A stretch of 64,000 bases of DNA. Source: a bacterium (GTDB lineage: Bacteria; Planctomycetota; Planctomycetia; Planctomycetales; Planctomycetaceae). Made by a program: the position numbers and the translations under genes. Positions within the stretch are counted from its first letter, which is position 1, and every line of letters begins with the position of its first letter. Location: contig WGME01000003.1 in assembly GCA_016125225.1 (NCBI GenBank), forward strand, positions 558,001 through 622,000, read 5' to 3'. The notes under the pieces are model-generated. The model saw only the letters and a program-made list of their open reading frames with translations. It was not told the origin of the DNA and did not search any database. Of the stretch, positions 51,495 through 63,083 are shown piece after piece.

Positions 51495-52814
51495 ATGAAC
51501 GGGGCGGAACTCCTGCGAATCGTCGATGCGATCCATCGCGATAAGGCGATTGACCAGCAGATCGTCTTTGAAGGGATCGAACAGGCGATCGTCTCGGCTG
51601 CACGCAAACATTATGGCGAAGAGCACGAAATTGTCGTGCATGTGGACCGCAATAATGGCCATCCCACCTGCAAGGTTGATGGCGTCGAAGTCGGCTCCGA
51701 AGAACTCGGTGACTTGCTAGGCCGCATCTCGGCCCAAACCGCCAAGCAGGTCATGATCCAGAAAATTCGAGAAGCCGAACGCGATACGGTCTTCGACGAA
51801 TTCATGGAAATGCGTGGTCAGATTGTTACGGGCGTGGTCAGCCGCCTGGAGCATGGCACGGCGATCGTCAACCTGGGCAAAGTTGAAGCACTCCTGCCTC
51901 GTGGCGAACAGATCTCGGGAGAGGGCTTCCGGGTGGGTGAACGCGTGCGGGCCGTGGTGCTGGAAGTTCGCAAGGCAGGCAGCCGCGTGAAGATCATTCT
52001 CTCCCGGACCCATGCCGACTTTGTGCGCCGGTTGTTCGAGCTGGAAATCCCGGAAGTCAATGAGCGGGTGATTGAGGTCCGTTCGCTGGCACGTGAAGCG
52101 GGCTATCGCACCAAGGTCGCGGTTTCATGCATCGACAGTAATATCGATGCAGTGGGGGCTTGCGTCGGCGTTCGTGGTGCACGCATCAAGAACATCACCA
52201 GCGAACTGGGTGGTGATGAGCGCATTGATATCGTCCGCTGGAACGACTCGTTACAGGTGCTGGTTCCGAATGCCTTGCAGCCCGCTGCTGTCGAAGACGT
52301 TATTCTGTGCCCCATGCTGGGTCGCGTGATTGTGCTGGTGCAGGAAGATCAGTTGTCCCTGGCGATTGGTAAGAAGGGGCAGAACGTTCGTCTCGGTTCA
52401 AAGCTGGTCGGCTGGGACATCGAAGTGATGACCCGGGAAGAACTGGACGAGCAACTCGAACGAACGGTGATGGCCTTCTCGGAGATTCCGGGTGTTTCAA
52501 GTGAATTGGCGGAAAGCCTTGTCTCGCAGGGTTTTTTGAGCTTTGACGATTTGTCGGTGATTGAGCCGGACGAACTTGCTGAAATGGGAGAACTGACCGC
52601 CGAGCAATGCGATGAGATCGTCGCCTATGCCGAGCGGGAAAGCGAGCGGTTGGAACAAGAGCAGCGGCATCGTCGTGCCCAAGAGCGGGATCAGCCGCCG
52701 ATGCCACCACAACCGCCCGCCATGGCACCCGAAACTGCGAGTGCTGCACCAGAACCTGTGGAGTCAGAGGGGGCTGCCGCAGAACCGACAGCACCTCCGA
52801 ATGCCGAAGCTTGA
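51495..52814 (+). CDS. nusA: Transcription termination/antitermination factor NusA
   Basis: ATG at 51495; [63 protein letters not shown]; followed by infB. Confidence 0.95.
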   Translation: MNGAELLRIVDAIHRDKAIDQQIVFEGIEQAIVSAARKHYGEEHEIVVHVDRNNGHPTCKVDGVEVGSEELGDLLGRISAQTAKQVMIQKIREAERDTVFDEFMEMRGQIVTGVVSRLEHGTAIVNLGKVEALLPRGEQISGEGFRVGERVRAVVLEVRKAGSRVKIILSRTHADFVRRLFELEIPEVNERVIEVRSLAREAGYRTKVAVSCIDSNIDAVGACVGVRGARIKNITSELGGDERIDIVRWNDSLQVLVPNALQPAAVEDVILCPMLGRVIVLVQEDQLSLAIGKKGQNVRLGSKLVGWDIEVMTREELDEQLERTVMAFSEIPGVSSELAESLVSQGFLSFDDLSVIEPDELAEMGELTAEQCDEIVAYAERESERLEQEQRHRRAQERDQPPMPPQPPAMAPETASAAPEPVESEGAAAEPTAPPNAEA

Positions 52815-53066
52815 TGAAATGATATGGTCTTGTGTTCGTGTTTGCCCCTCAGGAGTTAATCTCGACAGCATTTGTTACTGATGGATTGCAGCTTGGTGTC
52901 ACCGCGAATCATGCTGCGATTGGAGAGTCGTTGAAGCGAGCGAATTCTGTTCTCTGTGGATTGTCGACAGGCAGCTTGTAGGTTCCGGAGTCAACATCGC
53001 TTCTGCACATCAACATACCTATTCCCGACCCCAACCGGTTGGTAGCGTCTCCCGAGGAAGCAGCGT

Positions 53067-55946
53067 TTGAAGATTCGAATTTTTGCCCTTGCCAAAGAGC
53101 TGGATCTCGACAGCAAATTGCTGATCGAATACTGCGCCAAGTGTGGTGTCCAAGCTAAAAATGTTCTCGCGAGTATCTCGGCTGAGGAACGCGATCAGGT
53201 TGTCGCCTTTATCCAGCAGAGTGGCGGCCAAGGCACGGCGACAGCAGCGCCGCCGGCCGAACGAGCTGCCACTATAGCCCGTGAAGATGTGCTTCCCGAT
53301 GCGAAGAAGCATCGGCCGATGCGAACCATCGGCAGCGGTGGTATGACAGCGCGCGCGACGGGTGGTGGCCTCCGCCCAGTCGAAGCTCCGGTGGCACCGA
53401 AGCCATCGGCACCTTCCACACCAGTTCCGGACGCTGCCGAGCCGTCAACCGTCGTAGCCGAGTCGCCAGCGTCAACTTTCGATGACAGCCCGGCAGACCC
53501 CGTTTCTGTCGAACCTGAAACCGTCGCCCCGGAAGGCTCGCCCGTCGACAGCCCGGCCGATGCACCGCCCCCCACGACGGTGGCAGAACTCGATGAGCCA
53601 GACGCTCCCTCGACCGGAGCAGGCCAGGAGTCAACGCCAACTCCCACCGAGCCCAACGCACCGGGACGATCCGACAAGCTCCAGAGGCATGATTTTATGC
53701 CTGTCGGCGGTGCCGGCCGTGCCATGCGAGTCATGTCGCAAATGACCGCCCGGGGTACATCGGAAACACAGGGTTCACGGCAACTTGAAAAGAAGCCCAC
53801 CCCGAGTCGCACTCGGCAGGGTCCGCAGATTGCCGCCGTCCCGGAATTCAAAGGTCCGGCTCCCAAGCCCGGCAAGCCCGAGGAAAAGGCGCAGAAGCCA
53901 GACATCCGCATCAATCCCAACGAACTGCGGACCGACAGTCCGATGGCCGCCTACCTCAAAAAGGGGGGCGAAAAGCAGAAACGTCGGAATGACGAAGTGG
54001 TTGGTGAAGGCCCAAAAGGGGCCAAAGGCAAGGCCGGTCCGGAACGTCTGGCAGGAATGGGCCTGGAAGGAAGCCGTGCCCAACGTCGCACCAAGCGGAA
54101 TGTCAACAGTGAGGATGAAGATGGTGATCATCGGATCGTCATCAAAAAGCGGAAGTTGCAACGGGGTGCCGCGCAGCTGAAAACCTCGGTCGAGGTCGAG
54201 CTGCCGATTACAATCCGCACGTTGTCCGAAGCCATGGGGCGTCCTGCCAAGCAGCTGCTCTCAATCTTGTTCGCCCAAGGCGACATGGCCACGATCAACA
54301 CGGCATTGAGCGAAGAGGAAGCTCTGGAACTGGCGCTCGAACTTGGCGTCGAGTTGACCATCAAGAAAGACAAGGATGTCGAAGACGAGCTGAAGGAAAT
54401 CTTCGAAGAAGCCGATCCGCCGGAAACACTGGTCGCGCGTCCTCCGATCATCACGATCCTCGGGCATGTCGACCACGGCAAAACCACGCTGGTCGACAAG
54501 ATCCGCTCTGCCAACGTCGCCGGGTCAGAATTCGGCGGGATTACGCAGCACATTGCTGCGTATCAGGTCGAGCATAACGGCCAGAAGATCACGTTCGTTG
54601 ATACGCCCGGTCACGCAGCCTTCGGTGAAATGCGGGCTCGCGGTGCCAACGTGACGGACATCGTGGTGTTGGTTGTGGCTGCCAACGATGGCGTCATGCC
54701 ACAGACTGTGGAATGTATCGCCCATGCCCGGGCGGCTGGCGTGCCTCTCGTGGTCGCCATGAACAAGATCGATCTCCCGGATGTGAATGAACAACGGGTG
54801 TTGCAAGATCTCGCGGCCCACAACGTGCTGGCTTCCGAGTGGGGCGGCGATGTGGAAGTGGTGCGGACCTCGGGTTTGACCGGGATCGGCGTGTCCGAAC
54901 TGCTGGATACCCTGCTCTTAACCGCAGAACTGCACGAACTCAAAGCCAATGCCGATCGCCCGGCTTGCGGACTCTGTCTGGAAGCCTTCCGTGATGAACA
55001 CCGCGGTCCAGTGGCTTGGTTCATTGTGCAAAAGGGAACATTGCGGGTCGGAGATGTCGTCCTGTGTGGCGAAGCCTACGGTCGCATCCGTGCTATGTAC
55101 AATGAGCGGGATGAAGAAGTCCTGGAGGCCCCCCCCTCGGCACCCATCAAGGTTGCGGGGCTGGATATCGTGCCTAAGGCAGGTGATCGCTTCCTGAATG
55201 TCGATGACATCGATTTCATCCGGCAGATCGCGGAAGACCGTCGTCAACGCGGCCGGACCGAGCAACTAGCTTCGCGCACGTCGAAGCGAACCCTGGAAGA
55301 CATCCTTAATCGTGCCAAAGATGGGGAAGTTCAGGATCTACTCCTCGTTGTGAAGTCCGATTCGCCGGGCTCAATGGAAGCACTGAAGCACGAGATCGCG
55401 AAGTTTGAACACCCGGAAGTCCGCGTGAAAGTCATTCACGATGGCATCGGTGGCGTCAACGAAAGCGATGTCTATCTGGCTGCGGCTTCCAACGCGGTCA
55501 TCGCGGCGTTCCATGTGATCCCGGAAGATCGGGCGGAACAGCTCGCGATGCAGGAAGGCGTCGACATTCGTCGGTACAACATCATCTATGAGGTGATTGA
55601 CGATATCCGCCGGACGCTCGAAGGGATGCTGAAGCCCGAGCAGAAGGAAGTGATTACCGGTCGAGCGATCGTACTGCGGACCTTCTCCATCAGCCGCTTC
55701 GGCACCATCGCCGGTTGTCGGGTGTTAAATGGTACGATCGAGCGTTCGCACCGTGTTCACCTGATCCGGGAACAGAAAATCATGAATGCCTACGGGATCG
55801 GCTCTTTGCGTCGTGAAAAAGACGACGTGAAGGAAGTCCGCGAAGGCATGGAGTGCGGAATCCGGCTGGAAGGGTTCAATGACATTAAGGAAGGCGACCT
55901 GCTGGAAGCCTACAAGATCGAGGAAGTCCGACGGACCTTGGAATAA
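53067..55946 (+). CDS. infB: Translation initiation factor IF-2
   Basis: ITILGHVDHGKTTLVDKIR, DTPGHAAFGEMRARGA, MNKIDLP; TTG start. Confidence 0.97.
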   Translation: MKIRIFALAKELDLDSKLLIEYCAKCGVQAKNVLASISAEERDQVVAFIQQSGGQGTATAAPPAERAATIAREDVLPDAKKHRPMRTIGSGGMTARATGGGLRPVEAPVAPKPSAPSTPVPDAAEPSTVVAESPASTFDDSPADPVSVEPETVAPEGSPVDSPADAPPPTTVAELDEPDAPSTGAGQESTPTPTEPNAPGRSDKLQRHDFMPVGGAGRAMRVMSQMTARGTSETQGSRQLEKKPTPSRTRQGPQIAAVPEFKGPAPKPGKPEEKAQKPDIRINPNELRTDSPMAAYLKKGGEKQKRRNDEVVGEGPKGAKGKAGPERLAGMGLEGSRAQRRTKRNVNSEDEDGDHRIVIKKRKLQRGAAQLKTSVEVELPITIRTLSEAMGRPAKQLLSILFAQGDMATINTALSEEEALELALELGVELTIKKDKDVEDELKEIFEEADPPETLVARPPIITILGHVDHGKTTLVDKIRSANVAGSEFGGITQHIAAYQVEHNGQKITFVDTPGHAAFGEMRARGANVTDIVVLVVAANDGVMPQTVECIAHARAAGVPLVVAMNKIDLPDVNEQRVLQDLAAHNVLASEWGGDVEVVRTSGLTGIGVSELLDTLLLTAELHELKANADRPACGLCLEAFRDEHRGPVAWFIVQKGTLRVGDVVLCGEAYGRIRAMYNERDEEVLEAPPSAPIKVAGLDIVPKAGDRFLNVDDIDFIRQIAEDRRQRGRTEQLASRTSKRTLEDILNRAKDGEVQDLLLVVKSDSPGSMEALKHEIAKFEHPEVRVKVIHDGIGGVNESDVYLAAASNAVIAAFHVIPEDRAEQLAMQEGVDIRRYNIIYEVIDDIRRTLEGMLKPEQKEVITGRAIVLRTFSISRFGTIAGCRVLNGTIERSHRVHLIREQKIMNAYGIGSLRREKDDVKEVREGMECGIRLEGFNDIKEGDLLEAYKIEEVRRTLE

Positions 55947-56045
55947 CGAGCGGCTGCTGGACACAGCCATGCGAGGTTTGCTGCCGTCCAGTTTTGGTAA
56001 ACTTCCCGGCTTCCTACGACAATTTCAGAACAGTGGAGTTTGGTC

Positions 56046-56462
56046 ATGACGACCCGACGGCTGGCAAAGGCCGCCGAAGCGATTCGCGAAACCGTCGCCA
56101 GTACGGTGCTGTTCGAGCTGCGCGATCCGCGGGTCAAAAATGTGACCATCCTCAATGCCGAGGCGGCTCCCGATATGCGGACCGCCAAGGTATATGTTTC
56201 GATCATGGGCACGCCCAAAGAGCAGTCGTTGTGCATGCACGGTCTGGAATCGGCCAAAGGGTTCATTCAGGCCAAGCTCGCTGATCGACTGCAAACTCGA
56301 TATACTCCGGTGTTGACGTTTGTACTCGACCCGGCCGTGAAAAAGAGCATCGAAGCTTCCCGCTTGCTGCGGGAAGTCTTGCCTCCACCAGTCGAAGAGG
56401 ACGAAGACTCGGATTCCGAAGAGTTGTCCGATGACACGGACGATTCAACAGAATCCGGGTGA
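56046..56462 (+). CDS. rbfA: Ribosome-binding factor A
   Basis: [52 protein letters not shown]; follows infB. Confidence 0.93.
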   Translation: MTTRRLAKAAEAIRETVASTVLFELRDPRVKNVTILNAEAAPDMRTAKVYVSIMGTPKEQSLCMHGLESAKGFIQAKLADRLQTRYTPVLTFVLDPAVKKSIEASRLLREVLPPPVEEDEDSDSEELSDDTDDSTESG

Positions 56463-56522
56463 ACGGCACGCCTCTTTCTTTCCCATTTCCGAAATTCGAC
56501 GACACCACCGAACGAGAACCCG

Positions 56523-57467
56523 ATGGCTTCCAGCTCACGTCCCAAGACCGCCGATCGCCAGGCGATCCTGAAAAAGCTGCTGCCTTTGCTCAAAAAGCAT
56601 TACAAGGTGACCGTGCCGAAGCTCGACCGGCCGGTGATGGAGACGATGCTGTACGCCGTCTGCCTGGAAAATGCGACGGTGGAAGATGCGGAAACCGCAT
56701 TTCAGCGTTTCAGCCAACTCTTTCCCGATTTGAACGAGGCCCGAGTCAGTTCCATCGGGGAACTGGAGCCGGTCTTCGCGGGTCAGGGTGAAGTCGACTG
56801 GCGGGCGTTCCGCCTGCGGGCGATTCTGCAGTATGTGTTCGACAAGACCTACAACTTCGAATTTGAATCGCTACGCAAGAAAACTCTGGAACTGGCAACC
56901 AAGCAGCTCGCCAAAATTCGCCACATCTCCCCGTTTGTCCGTACCTTCACGTTGCAGCAGGTCATCGGTGCGCACGTGCTGCCGATCGATCAGGATACCA
57001 CCCGGTTTATGGTTTGGATGGGGCTTGCCACACCCGATCAGTCGCACGATGAAGTGGGCGAGTCGCTCAAGTCGATCGTTCGCAAGGCCGAGGCGTTGCA
57101 ATTCTGTTTTGCTATTCGCTGTCTTGCGTCAGACAGTTCGCTGAAGGCGGCCTTTGATCCGCAAGTCTATGCCCCGCCGGTGGAAGGTTACGATGCCTCA
57201 ACCAGCATCGATCGGCTGACCTCGCTGTTCAAGACGGGTCTGGCCGGGCTGAAATCGGCGCCGGTGAAGAAAGCCGCCGCTCCGGCTGCCGAAGACAAAC
57301 CGAAGAAGTCTGCTGCTAGTAAGACCGCAAAGTCGACGACATCGGCGAAAGCCGCTCCCGCAAAAGCCACGAAGGCCGCTCCGGTGAAAGCGGAAAAACC
57401 GAAGTCGACAGCAGCGACCAAATCCACGTCATCGAAAGCCAAAGCCAGCCCGAAGAAGTCGAAGTAA
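56523..57467 (+). CDS. Endonuclease III-like (HhH-GPD) helical protein, probably non-catalytic, with Lys/Ala-rich H1-like tail
   Basis: Helical layout like EndoIII (VMETMLYAVCLENATVEDAETAFQRFSQLFP...LPIDQDTTRFMVWMGL); tail PAKATKAAPVKAEKPKSTAATKSTSSKAKASPKKSK. Confidence 0.6.
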   Translation: MASSSRPKTADRQAILKKLLPLLKKHYKVTVPKLDRPVMETMLYAVCLENATVEDAETAFQRFSQLFPDLNEARVSSIGELEPVFAGQGEVDWRAFRLRAILQYVFDKTYNFEFESLRKKTLELATKQLAKIRHISPFVRTFTLQQVIGAHVLPIDQDTTRFMVWMGLATPDQSHDEVGESLKSIVRKAEALQFCFAIRCLASDSSLKAAFDPQVYAPPVEGYDASTSIDRLTSLFKTGLAGLKSAPVKKAAAPAAEDKPKKSAASKTAKSTTSAKAAPAKATKAAPVKAEKPKSTAATKSTSSKAKASPKKSK

Positions 57468-57723
57468 GCCGACCTCTCCCGCAAGTGCTTCTGCTAGTTA
57501 CCAGCCCGGCAACGAATGGGTTACGTGAGGCGGAATTTCTTTTTTCCGCAATCTCTTGCAAGTCCGCTTGGTGCCTGCGGGAAATTCCGCGTAAAATGCC
57601 ACGGTGCTTGTGATTTCGTCAGAACGCGGCTCGTTCGCAATATGGCGAGGCATGGCACACACTTACCGACCAGCGTTGATGGGCTGCGCGGCTCGTCGTT
57701 GCACTACCCAGGAGGGCGTTTGC

Positions 57724-59949
57724 ATGTTCCGACCCTGTGTGTCCGGCTCTGCATGGATCGTGGCCGTTTCGCTGACAGGGGGGCTCACTCTCGCGGCTCC
57801 TGAAGTTCCGGTGCAACTGGGCGAAGACCCGCCCACCGTTCTCAAGCCGCTGCATCCGCGAACCGCCGAAGAACAGAACCGCGTGGAAGCCCTGGCTCAC
57901 TATGCCACCGGTCGCATGCAGGAAAGCCGCGGTCAAAACAAAGAGGCCTTGGCCAGCTACATGAAGGCAGTGGAACTCGATCCACAGTCGATCGAAATCT
58001 ACCGCTCGCTAGTTCCCTTGGCGATGCAACTCGATCAGGTCGACCAAGCCATTGAGCTGGCCAAAAAGGCGGTGGAACTCGACCCATCTGATTATGAACT
58101 CCAACTCCAGATCGGGTTGCAGTTCGCCCGGCAGCAGGACTTCGCCGCTAGTATTCGCTATTTCGAACAAGCGTTGCAGTCGAGCCGCCTCGAGCCTTAT
58201 TCACCGACAGCGGTGGTGCTGAATGTCGAACTGGGTGTGCTCTACCAGATCACCGGGCAACCACAGAAGGCTGCGGACTGCTATGCGATTATCTTCGAGG
58301 CGATCAAAAACCCCTCGAAATTCGGCCTCGATTTTCGGCAACGGGCGGCACTGCTCGCCGATCCACGCACCACCTACGAACGCATCGGCCAGGTGCTGAT
58401 CGATGGCGACAAACTGGAAATGGCCAGTGAAGTCTTCGATCAAGCCTCGAAGTCCAACCGTGTTTCCGCCGGCAACCTCATTTATTACCGCGCCCAAATC
58501 CTGCTCCTGTCGAACAAGCCGGAAGAGGCACTGACGGAACTGCAGTCCTATCTCGACAAGCAGCGGCAATCCAAAGGCCGCGATGCCTATCAGTTGCTCG
58601 CCGAGATTCTGGATAAGTTGAATCGTCGAGATGAACTGGTCGGTCGGCTCGAAAAACTCGCCGCCGAAGATCCGCGAAATCGCCAACTGCAATACTTCTA
58701 TGCCGACGCGTTAACCCAGGCTGGTGAACTTGAACAGGCACGCAAAGTCTACGAACTGGTTCTGGAAAGCGGCGGCGATGCTGCGGGGTATCTGGGTTTG
58801 GCGGGTGTACTGCGACGCATGCAGCGGGCTGATGAACTGCTGGATGCCCTGGGGCGAGGACTATCGAAACTGGGGGATGAAGGCCTCAAAGAATTTGATA
58901 CAGAACTCAAAGCGGTCCTCGCAGATAAGCCGCTGGTTGATGCCTTGATTGCTGCCGGTCGAACTCAAGCCGCAGCCGAACCCACTCAACTCAATTTTGA
59001 AGAAGCCTATCTGCTGGGCAAATTGACGGCCGAGTTGGAACAGTACGACACTTCGATTGAATTCTTCCGAAAAGCCGCGGCCCTCGACAAAGATCGCGCC
59101 GTGGTTGCCTTTCGTGATCTCGCCGAAGTGCTGATGCAAGCTCATCGATATTCCGAAGCGGCTGTGGTCTGCCGCGACGCTCTCGATCTGCGACTCTTGC
59201 CAGCGATCAAAGGTCAATTTCTGTACGATCTGTCTCGTGCGGCGGAGATGTCGGGGGATACCGCCGGGGCCTTGGAAGCGGTCAAGCAGGGTCGCGAAGA
59301 GTTTCCGCAGGCCACACTATTCGAGTTTCAGGAAGCCTGGATCTATTACCACAGCCGTCAATTCGACAAGGCCGTCGATCACTTCCAGCAGATTCTCGAC
59401 ACTTATAAGGACGAGCCCTCAGCCAAGCAGATTGTACGGCAATGTCAGTTCAGTCTATCAGCGATCTATTCGATTACCGGCAAGGTGACCGAGGCCGAAA
59501 AGATCCTGGAAGACATTTACGCGCAGGAACCGAACGATCCCTCGGTGAATAACGATCTGGGTTACCTCTATGCCGATCAGGGAAAGAACCTGGAAAAAGC
59601 GGAATCGATGATTCGCAAGGCGGTGACCGCTGAACCGGAAAACGCGGCCTACCTCGACAGTCTGGGTTGGGTGCTCTTTAAGCTCGGAAAGTTCTCGGAA
59701 GCACTTGAACCCCTGGAAAAAGCGGTCAAGCTGCAATCGTCCAGCGATGGCACCATTCGCGATCATCTCGGCGACTTGTATTTACGGTTGGACCGTCGAG
59801 ATGATGCGGTTAAATCCTGGACGGAGGCTTTGAAAGAAGCCGAGTCGGATCAGCAACCAGATCCCAAATTGATTGACAAGATCAAGACGAAACTGAAAGA
59901 TCCGAGCAGCCTCAAGGCTGCACCCGCTGCGGACCCCAAAAATCCGTAG
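57724..59949 (+). CDS. Secreted TPR-repeat protein
   Basis: Signal peptide MFRPCVSGSAWIVAVSLTGGLTLA; many TPR-like units (LGDLYLRLDRRDDAVKSWTEALK). Confidence 0.9.
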   Translation: MFRPCVSGSAWIVAVSLTGGLTLAAPEVPVQLGEDPPTVLKPLHPRTAEEQNRVEALAHYATGRMQESRGQNKEALASYMKAVELDPQSIEIYRSLVPLAMQLDQVDQAIELAKKAVELDPSDYELQLQIGLQFARQQDFAASIRYFEQALQSSRLEPYSPTAVVLNVELGVLYQITGQPQKAADCYAIIFEAIKNPSKFGLDFRQRAALLADPRTTYERIGQVLIDGDKLEMASEVFDQASKSNRVSAGNLIYYRAQILLLSNKPEEALTELQSYLDKQRQSKGRDAYQLLAEILDKLNRRDELVGRLEKLAAEDPRNRQLQYFYADALTQAGELEQARKVYELVLESGGDAAGYLGLAGVLRRMQRADELLDALGRGLSKLGDEGLKEFDTELKAVLADKPLVDALIAAGRTQAAAEPTQLNFEEAYLLGKLTAELEQYDTSIEFFRKAAALDKDRAVVAFRDLAEVLMQAHRYSEAAVVCRDALDLRLLPAIKGQFLYDLSRAAEMSGDTAGALEAVKQGREEFPQATLFEFQEAWIYYHSRQFDKAVDHFQQILDTYKDEPSAKQIVRQCQFSLSAIYSITGKVTEAEKILEDIYAQEPNDPSVNNDLGYLYADQGKNLEKAESMIRKAVTAEPENAAYLDSLGWVLFKLGKFSEALEPLEKAVKLQSSSDGTIRDHLGDLYLRLDRRDDAVKSWTEALKEAESDQQPDPKLIDKIKTKLKDPSSLKAAPAADPKNP

Positions 59950-60013
59950 CACCGCGTGCCTACCACTGCGATTTGCATTCAACGCCAGACACCTCATCAT
60001 TGAACCTGGACTC

Positions 60014-60757
60014 ATGGCTGGACATTCTCACTGGGCGAATATCGCCTTCAAAAAGGGCCTTGTCGACAAGAAACGCGGCAAGGTGTTTGGCCGGTTGGCC
60101 CGGTTGATTATCGTGGCCGCCAAGCGCGGCGGAGACCCGGCCGCCAACCTGGCACTGCGGTATGCGATCGACCGTGCCAAAAAGGCCAGTATGCCGGCGG
60201 ACACCATCGAAAAGGCCATCAAAAAGGGAACAGGAGAGCTGGCCTCCGAATCGTACGATGAAGTCATGTACGAAGGGTATGGCCCCGGAGGCGTCGCCGT
60301 CATGTGCGAAATTCTGACCGATAACCGCAACCGCACGGCGGGCGAAATCCGCAGAATCTTCGAAGTCCACGGGGGCAACCTCGGCAGCAGCGGCTGCGTG
60401 GGCTGGATGTTCGAGCGCAAGGGCATTTTTCAGATTCCGTCAGCGCAAACCACGGAAGACCAGCTCTTCGAAGTTGCCATTGAAGCCGGGGCAGGAGACA
60501 TCCTGAATCAAGGCGAGTACTTCGAAGTCCATTGCACACCCGACACGTTCCAGGAAGTCTCGCAGGCTTTGGAATCGGCCGGTATCAATTGCACCTCCGC
60601 CGAAATCAGCCGGGTCCCGGGCAACATGGTTGATGTCGATATCGATGCCGCTCGCACGGTCCTGAAGCTGCTGGAAGCGTTGGAAGACAACGACGATGTT
60701 CAAAGCGTGACATCGAACGTCAACATTCCCGAAGAACTGATCGCCGAACTGGGTTGA
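60014..60757 (+). CDS. YebC/PmpR family protein
   Basis: MAGHSHWANIAFKKGLVDKKRGKVFGRLARLI, YEGYGPGGVAVMCEILTDNRNRT. Confidence 0.96.
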   Translation: MAGHSHWANIAFKKGLVDKKRGKVFGRLARLIIVAAKRGGDPAANLALRYAIDRAKKASMPADTIEKAIKKGTGELASESYDEVMYEGYGPGGVAVMCEILTDNRNRTAGEIRRIFEVHGGNLGSSGCVGWMFERKGIFQIPSAQTTEDQLFEVAIEAGAGDILNQGEYFEVHCTPDTFQEVSQALESAGINCTSAEISRVPGNMVDVDIDAARTVLKLLEALEDNDDVQSVTSNVNIPEELIAELG

Positions 60758-60962
60758 AAACTCAGGCCCCTTTGGCTCGTGCAGTTTTCCGTTGTGGGAA
60801 CATTTGCTACGCTGCCGAAAATCGTGATCCGGTGTTCTCGGCGTAGCGTTCCTGCGGTGGACTCTGTCTCACGATCTCCCGTCGTTGCCGCCCGCGGCCA
60901 ATTGACGGCCTGTCACCGCATCGAGTCGATCCATCTGACAACATGTGCTAAAGGGCCAGCCT

Positions 60963-61946
60963 GTGACCATTGAGTTTGTCTGCGAACACTGTGGCAAGGC
61001 GTTGAGTACATCAGACGACAAAGCGGGGCGCAAAGCCAAATGCCCCGGTTGTGGTGAACCCGTTCTGGTTCCAAATCCCTCAGGTCTGACCCCATCTGTA
61101 ACAGATGCGGACGAAGACGATTTCGAACTACCGGCAGCCCCCCAGCCCAAATCAGGCAAGAAGTCCGTTTTCTGTGCCATGTGTGGCGCGAAAGTCCCCC
61201 CCGGCGAAACGTCGTGCCTGGCCTGCGGCGAGCCGCTTGACGAAGATGCGACGGCGGACAGCTTTGAGCGCGAACCCACGAAGATGGAGGTCGGCGATGT
61301 TGTTTCCAGCAGTTGGAATGTCTTCAAGATGGAGATGGGGCTGGTCATCGGCACGGTGATTGTCGTATTCTTGCTAAACATAGCTGCCGGCCTGCCTTCA
61401 CAGATTCTGAGTATTGTGGGTGGCCTGATGCAGCAGCAGGGGGAACCGGAAGTCGGGGCGCTGCTGGCCATGGCTCCACTATTGTTGTTTCCATTGGTAT
61501 ATGCCGCTCAATGGTACCTGCAGTTGGGCCAGGCAATAGTGCTGCTGCGGATTGCCCGGGGTGAAGAAACCTCGATCGGCGATATATTCAGCGGTGGCAA
61601 ATACTTCTGGCGAATGATCGGTTCCAGCCTGGTCGTCATGATCTTCATTGTTCTGGGTATGCTTGCCTGTATCATTCCCGGGATCATCCTTGCGCTGATG
61701 TTCTGGCCTTACTACTTTGTGCTGATTGACGAGGATTCCGGCGGCATCGACTGCCTCTGGAAAGCACGCGAATACACCAATGGCAACAAACTTTCGACCT
61801 TTGTCTTAGGCATCGTAGCCATGGGAATTAACCTGCTGGGATTACTCGCCCTCGGCGTAGGCCTGATCTTCACGATGCCCTTAACGGCCCTTATCATGGC
61901 CGTGGCGTATTGCCGGATGACGGGCCAGCGTGTGGCATGTGACTGA
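60963..61946 (+). CDS. Membrane protein with two N-terminal zinc ribbons
   Basis: FVCEHCGKAL...AKCPGCGEPVLVP and FCAMCGAKVPPGETSCLACGEPL; then several TM segments; GTG start. Confidence 0.75.
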   Translation: MTIEFVCEHCGKALSTSDDKAGRKAKCPGCGEPVLVPNPSGLTPSVTDADEDDFELPAAPQPKSGKKSVFCAMCGAKVPPGETSCLACGEPLDEDATADSFEREPTKMEVGDVVSSSWNVFKMEMGLVIGTVIVVFLLNIAAGLPSQILSIVGGLMQQQGEPEVGALLAMAPLLLFPLVYAAQWYLQLGQAIVLLRIARGEETSIGDIFSGGKYFWRMIGSSLVVMIFIVLGMLACIIPGIILALMFWPYYFVLIDEDSGGIDCLWKAREYTNGNKLSTFVLGIVAMGINLLGLLALGVGLIFTMPLTALIMAVAYCRMTGQRVACD

Positions 61947-61991
61947 GCCGATACCGGCTGAACTGTCTTGTCAGAAAACGAGCGGCAGCGG

Positions 61992-63083
61992 ATGCCACGA
62001 GACAAAACATACCAGGGAGGCAGTGGCGGCGGCGATAAGGTGCGCCCCAGCGATGCGGCATTGCCGGCAGGAGCCTTTGCGGCCGATGACACCCGGCAGG
62101 ATGAAGAACTTCGTCCGCAGCGTCTGGCAGATGTGGTCGGGCAGCGGAAAGTCCTCGAACGTCTGCAGATCAATCTGCACGCCACCCTCAAGCGCAAAGA
62201 ACCGCTCGGCCATCTGCTGCTCGATGGTCCTCCCGGCTTAGGGAAAACGACGCTGGCCATGACACTGGCTCGTGAGATGGGGGTGGAATGCCAGATCACC
62301 TCCGGCCCGGCCATCGAGGCCCCGAAAGATCTGCTCTCGTATCTCACCAACGCCAGTTACGGCTCGGTGTTGTTCATCGACGAAATTCACCGACTGAAGC
62401 CCGCCGTCGAAGAATTCATTTACCCGGTGATGGAAGACTTCCGCGTCGACATTGTGCTCGGTGAGGGGCTGAATGCCCGCACCATCAACATGAAACTCAA
62501 GCCTTTCACGATCATCGGGGCGACCACCCGCAGCGGAATGCTGACGGCTCCGTTGCGCGACCGCTTTACTTTCCGGGAACATCTCGACTTTTATTCCGAG
62601 ATGGAACTCGCCGAAATCGTCTCCCGGAACGCCCGCAAGCTGAAGACCGAACTGGCAAGTAACGCAGCACAAGAGATCGCCGTTCGCAGCCGGGGGACAC
62701 CACGGAAAGCGAACAACCTGCTGCGTTGGGCTCGGGATTTCGCGACCGTGCATCATGTCTCCGGGAACATCACCAGCGACATCATCTGCCGGGCGCTGGC
62801 GATGCTGGAGGTCGATGTTCTTGGTCTGGATCGCCAGGATCGCCGCTACCTGGAAACGCTCGTCAAGGTTTTCAGTGGGGGGCCAGCTGGCATTCAGGCG
62901 GTCGGGCATACGATGAATGTCCCTCCGGATACTCTGGAAGACGAAGTCGAGCCCTTCCTGCTGCGGTTGGGGTTCATCCAACGGACACCTCGTGGACGGG
63001 TCATTACGGCGGCCGCTCTCAGCCATCTGGGCCTCACGCGGCCACCAGAATCGCCGGACTCTGGCCCCACGCTCTTCGACTGA
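61992..63083 (+). CDS. ruvB: Holliday junction branch migration helicase RuvB
   Basis: [74 protein letters not shown]. Confidence 0.97.
   Translation: MPRDKTYQGGSGGGDKVRPSDAALPAGAFAADDTRQDEELRPQRLADVVGQRKVLERLQINLHATLKRKEPLGHLLLDGPPGLGKTTLAMTLAREMGVECQITSGPAIEAPKDLLSYLTNASYGSVLFIDEIHRLKPAVEEFIYPVMEDFRVDIVLGEGLNARTINMKLKPFTIIGATTRSGMLTAPLRDRFTFREHLDFYSEMELAEIVSRNARKLKTELASNAAQEIAVRSRGTPRKANNLLRWARDFATVHHVSGNITSDIICRALAMLEVDVLGLDRQDRRYLETLVKVFSGGPAGIQAVGHTMNVPPDTLEDEVEPFLLRLGFIQRTPRGRVITAAALSHLGLTRPPESPDSGPTLFD

Noticed and set aside
53195-53920. 241-aa minus-strand ORF
   Set aside because: Antisense of the low-complexity Pro/Ala/Ser-rich IF-2 N-terminal linker.
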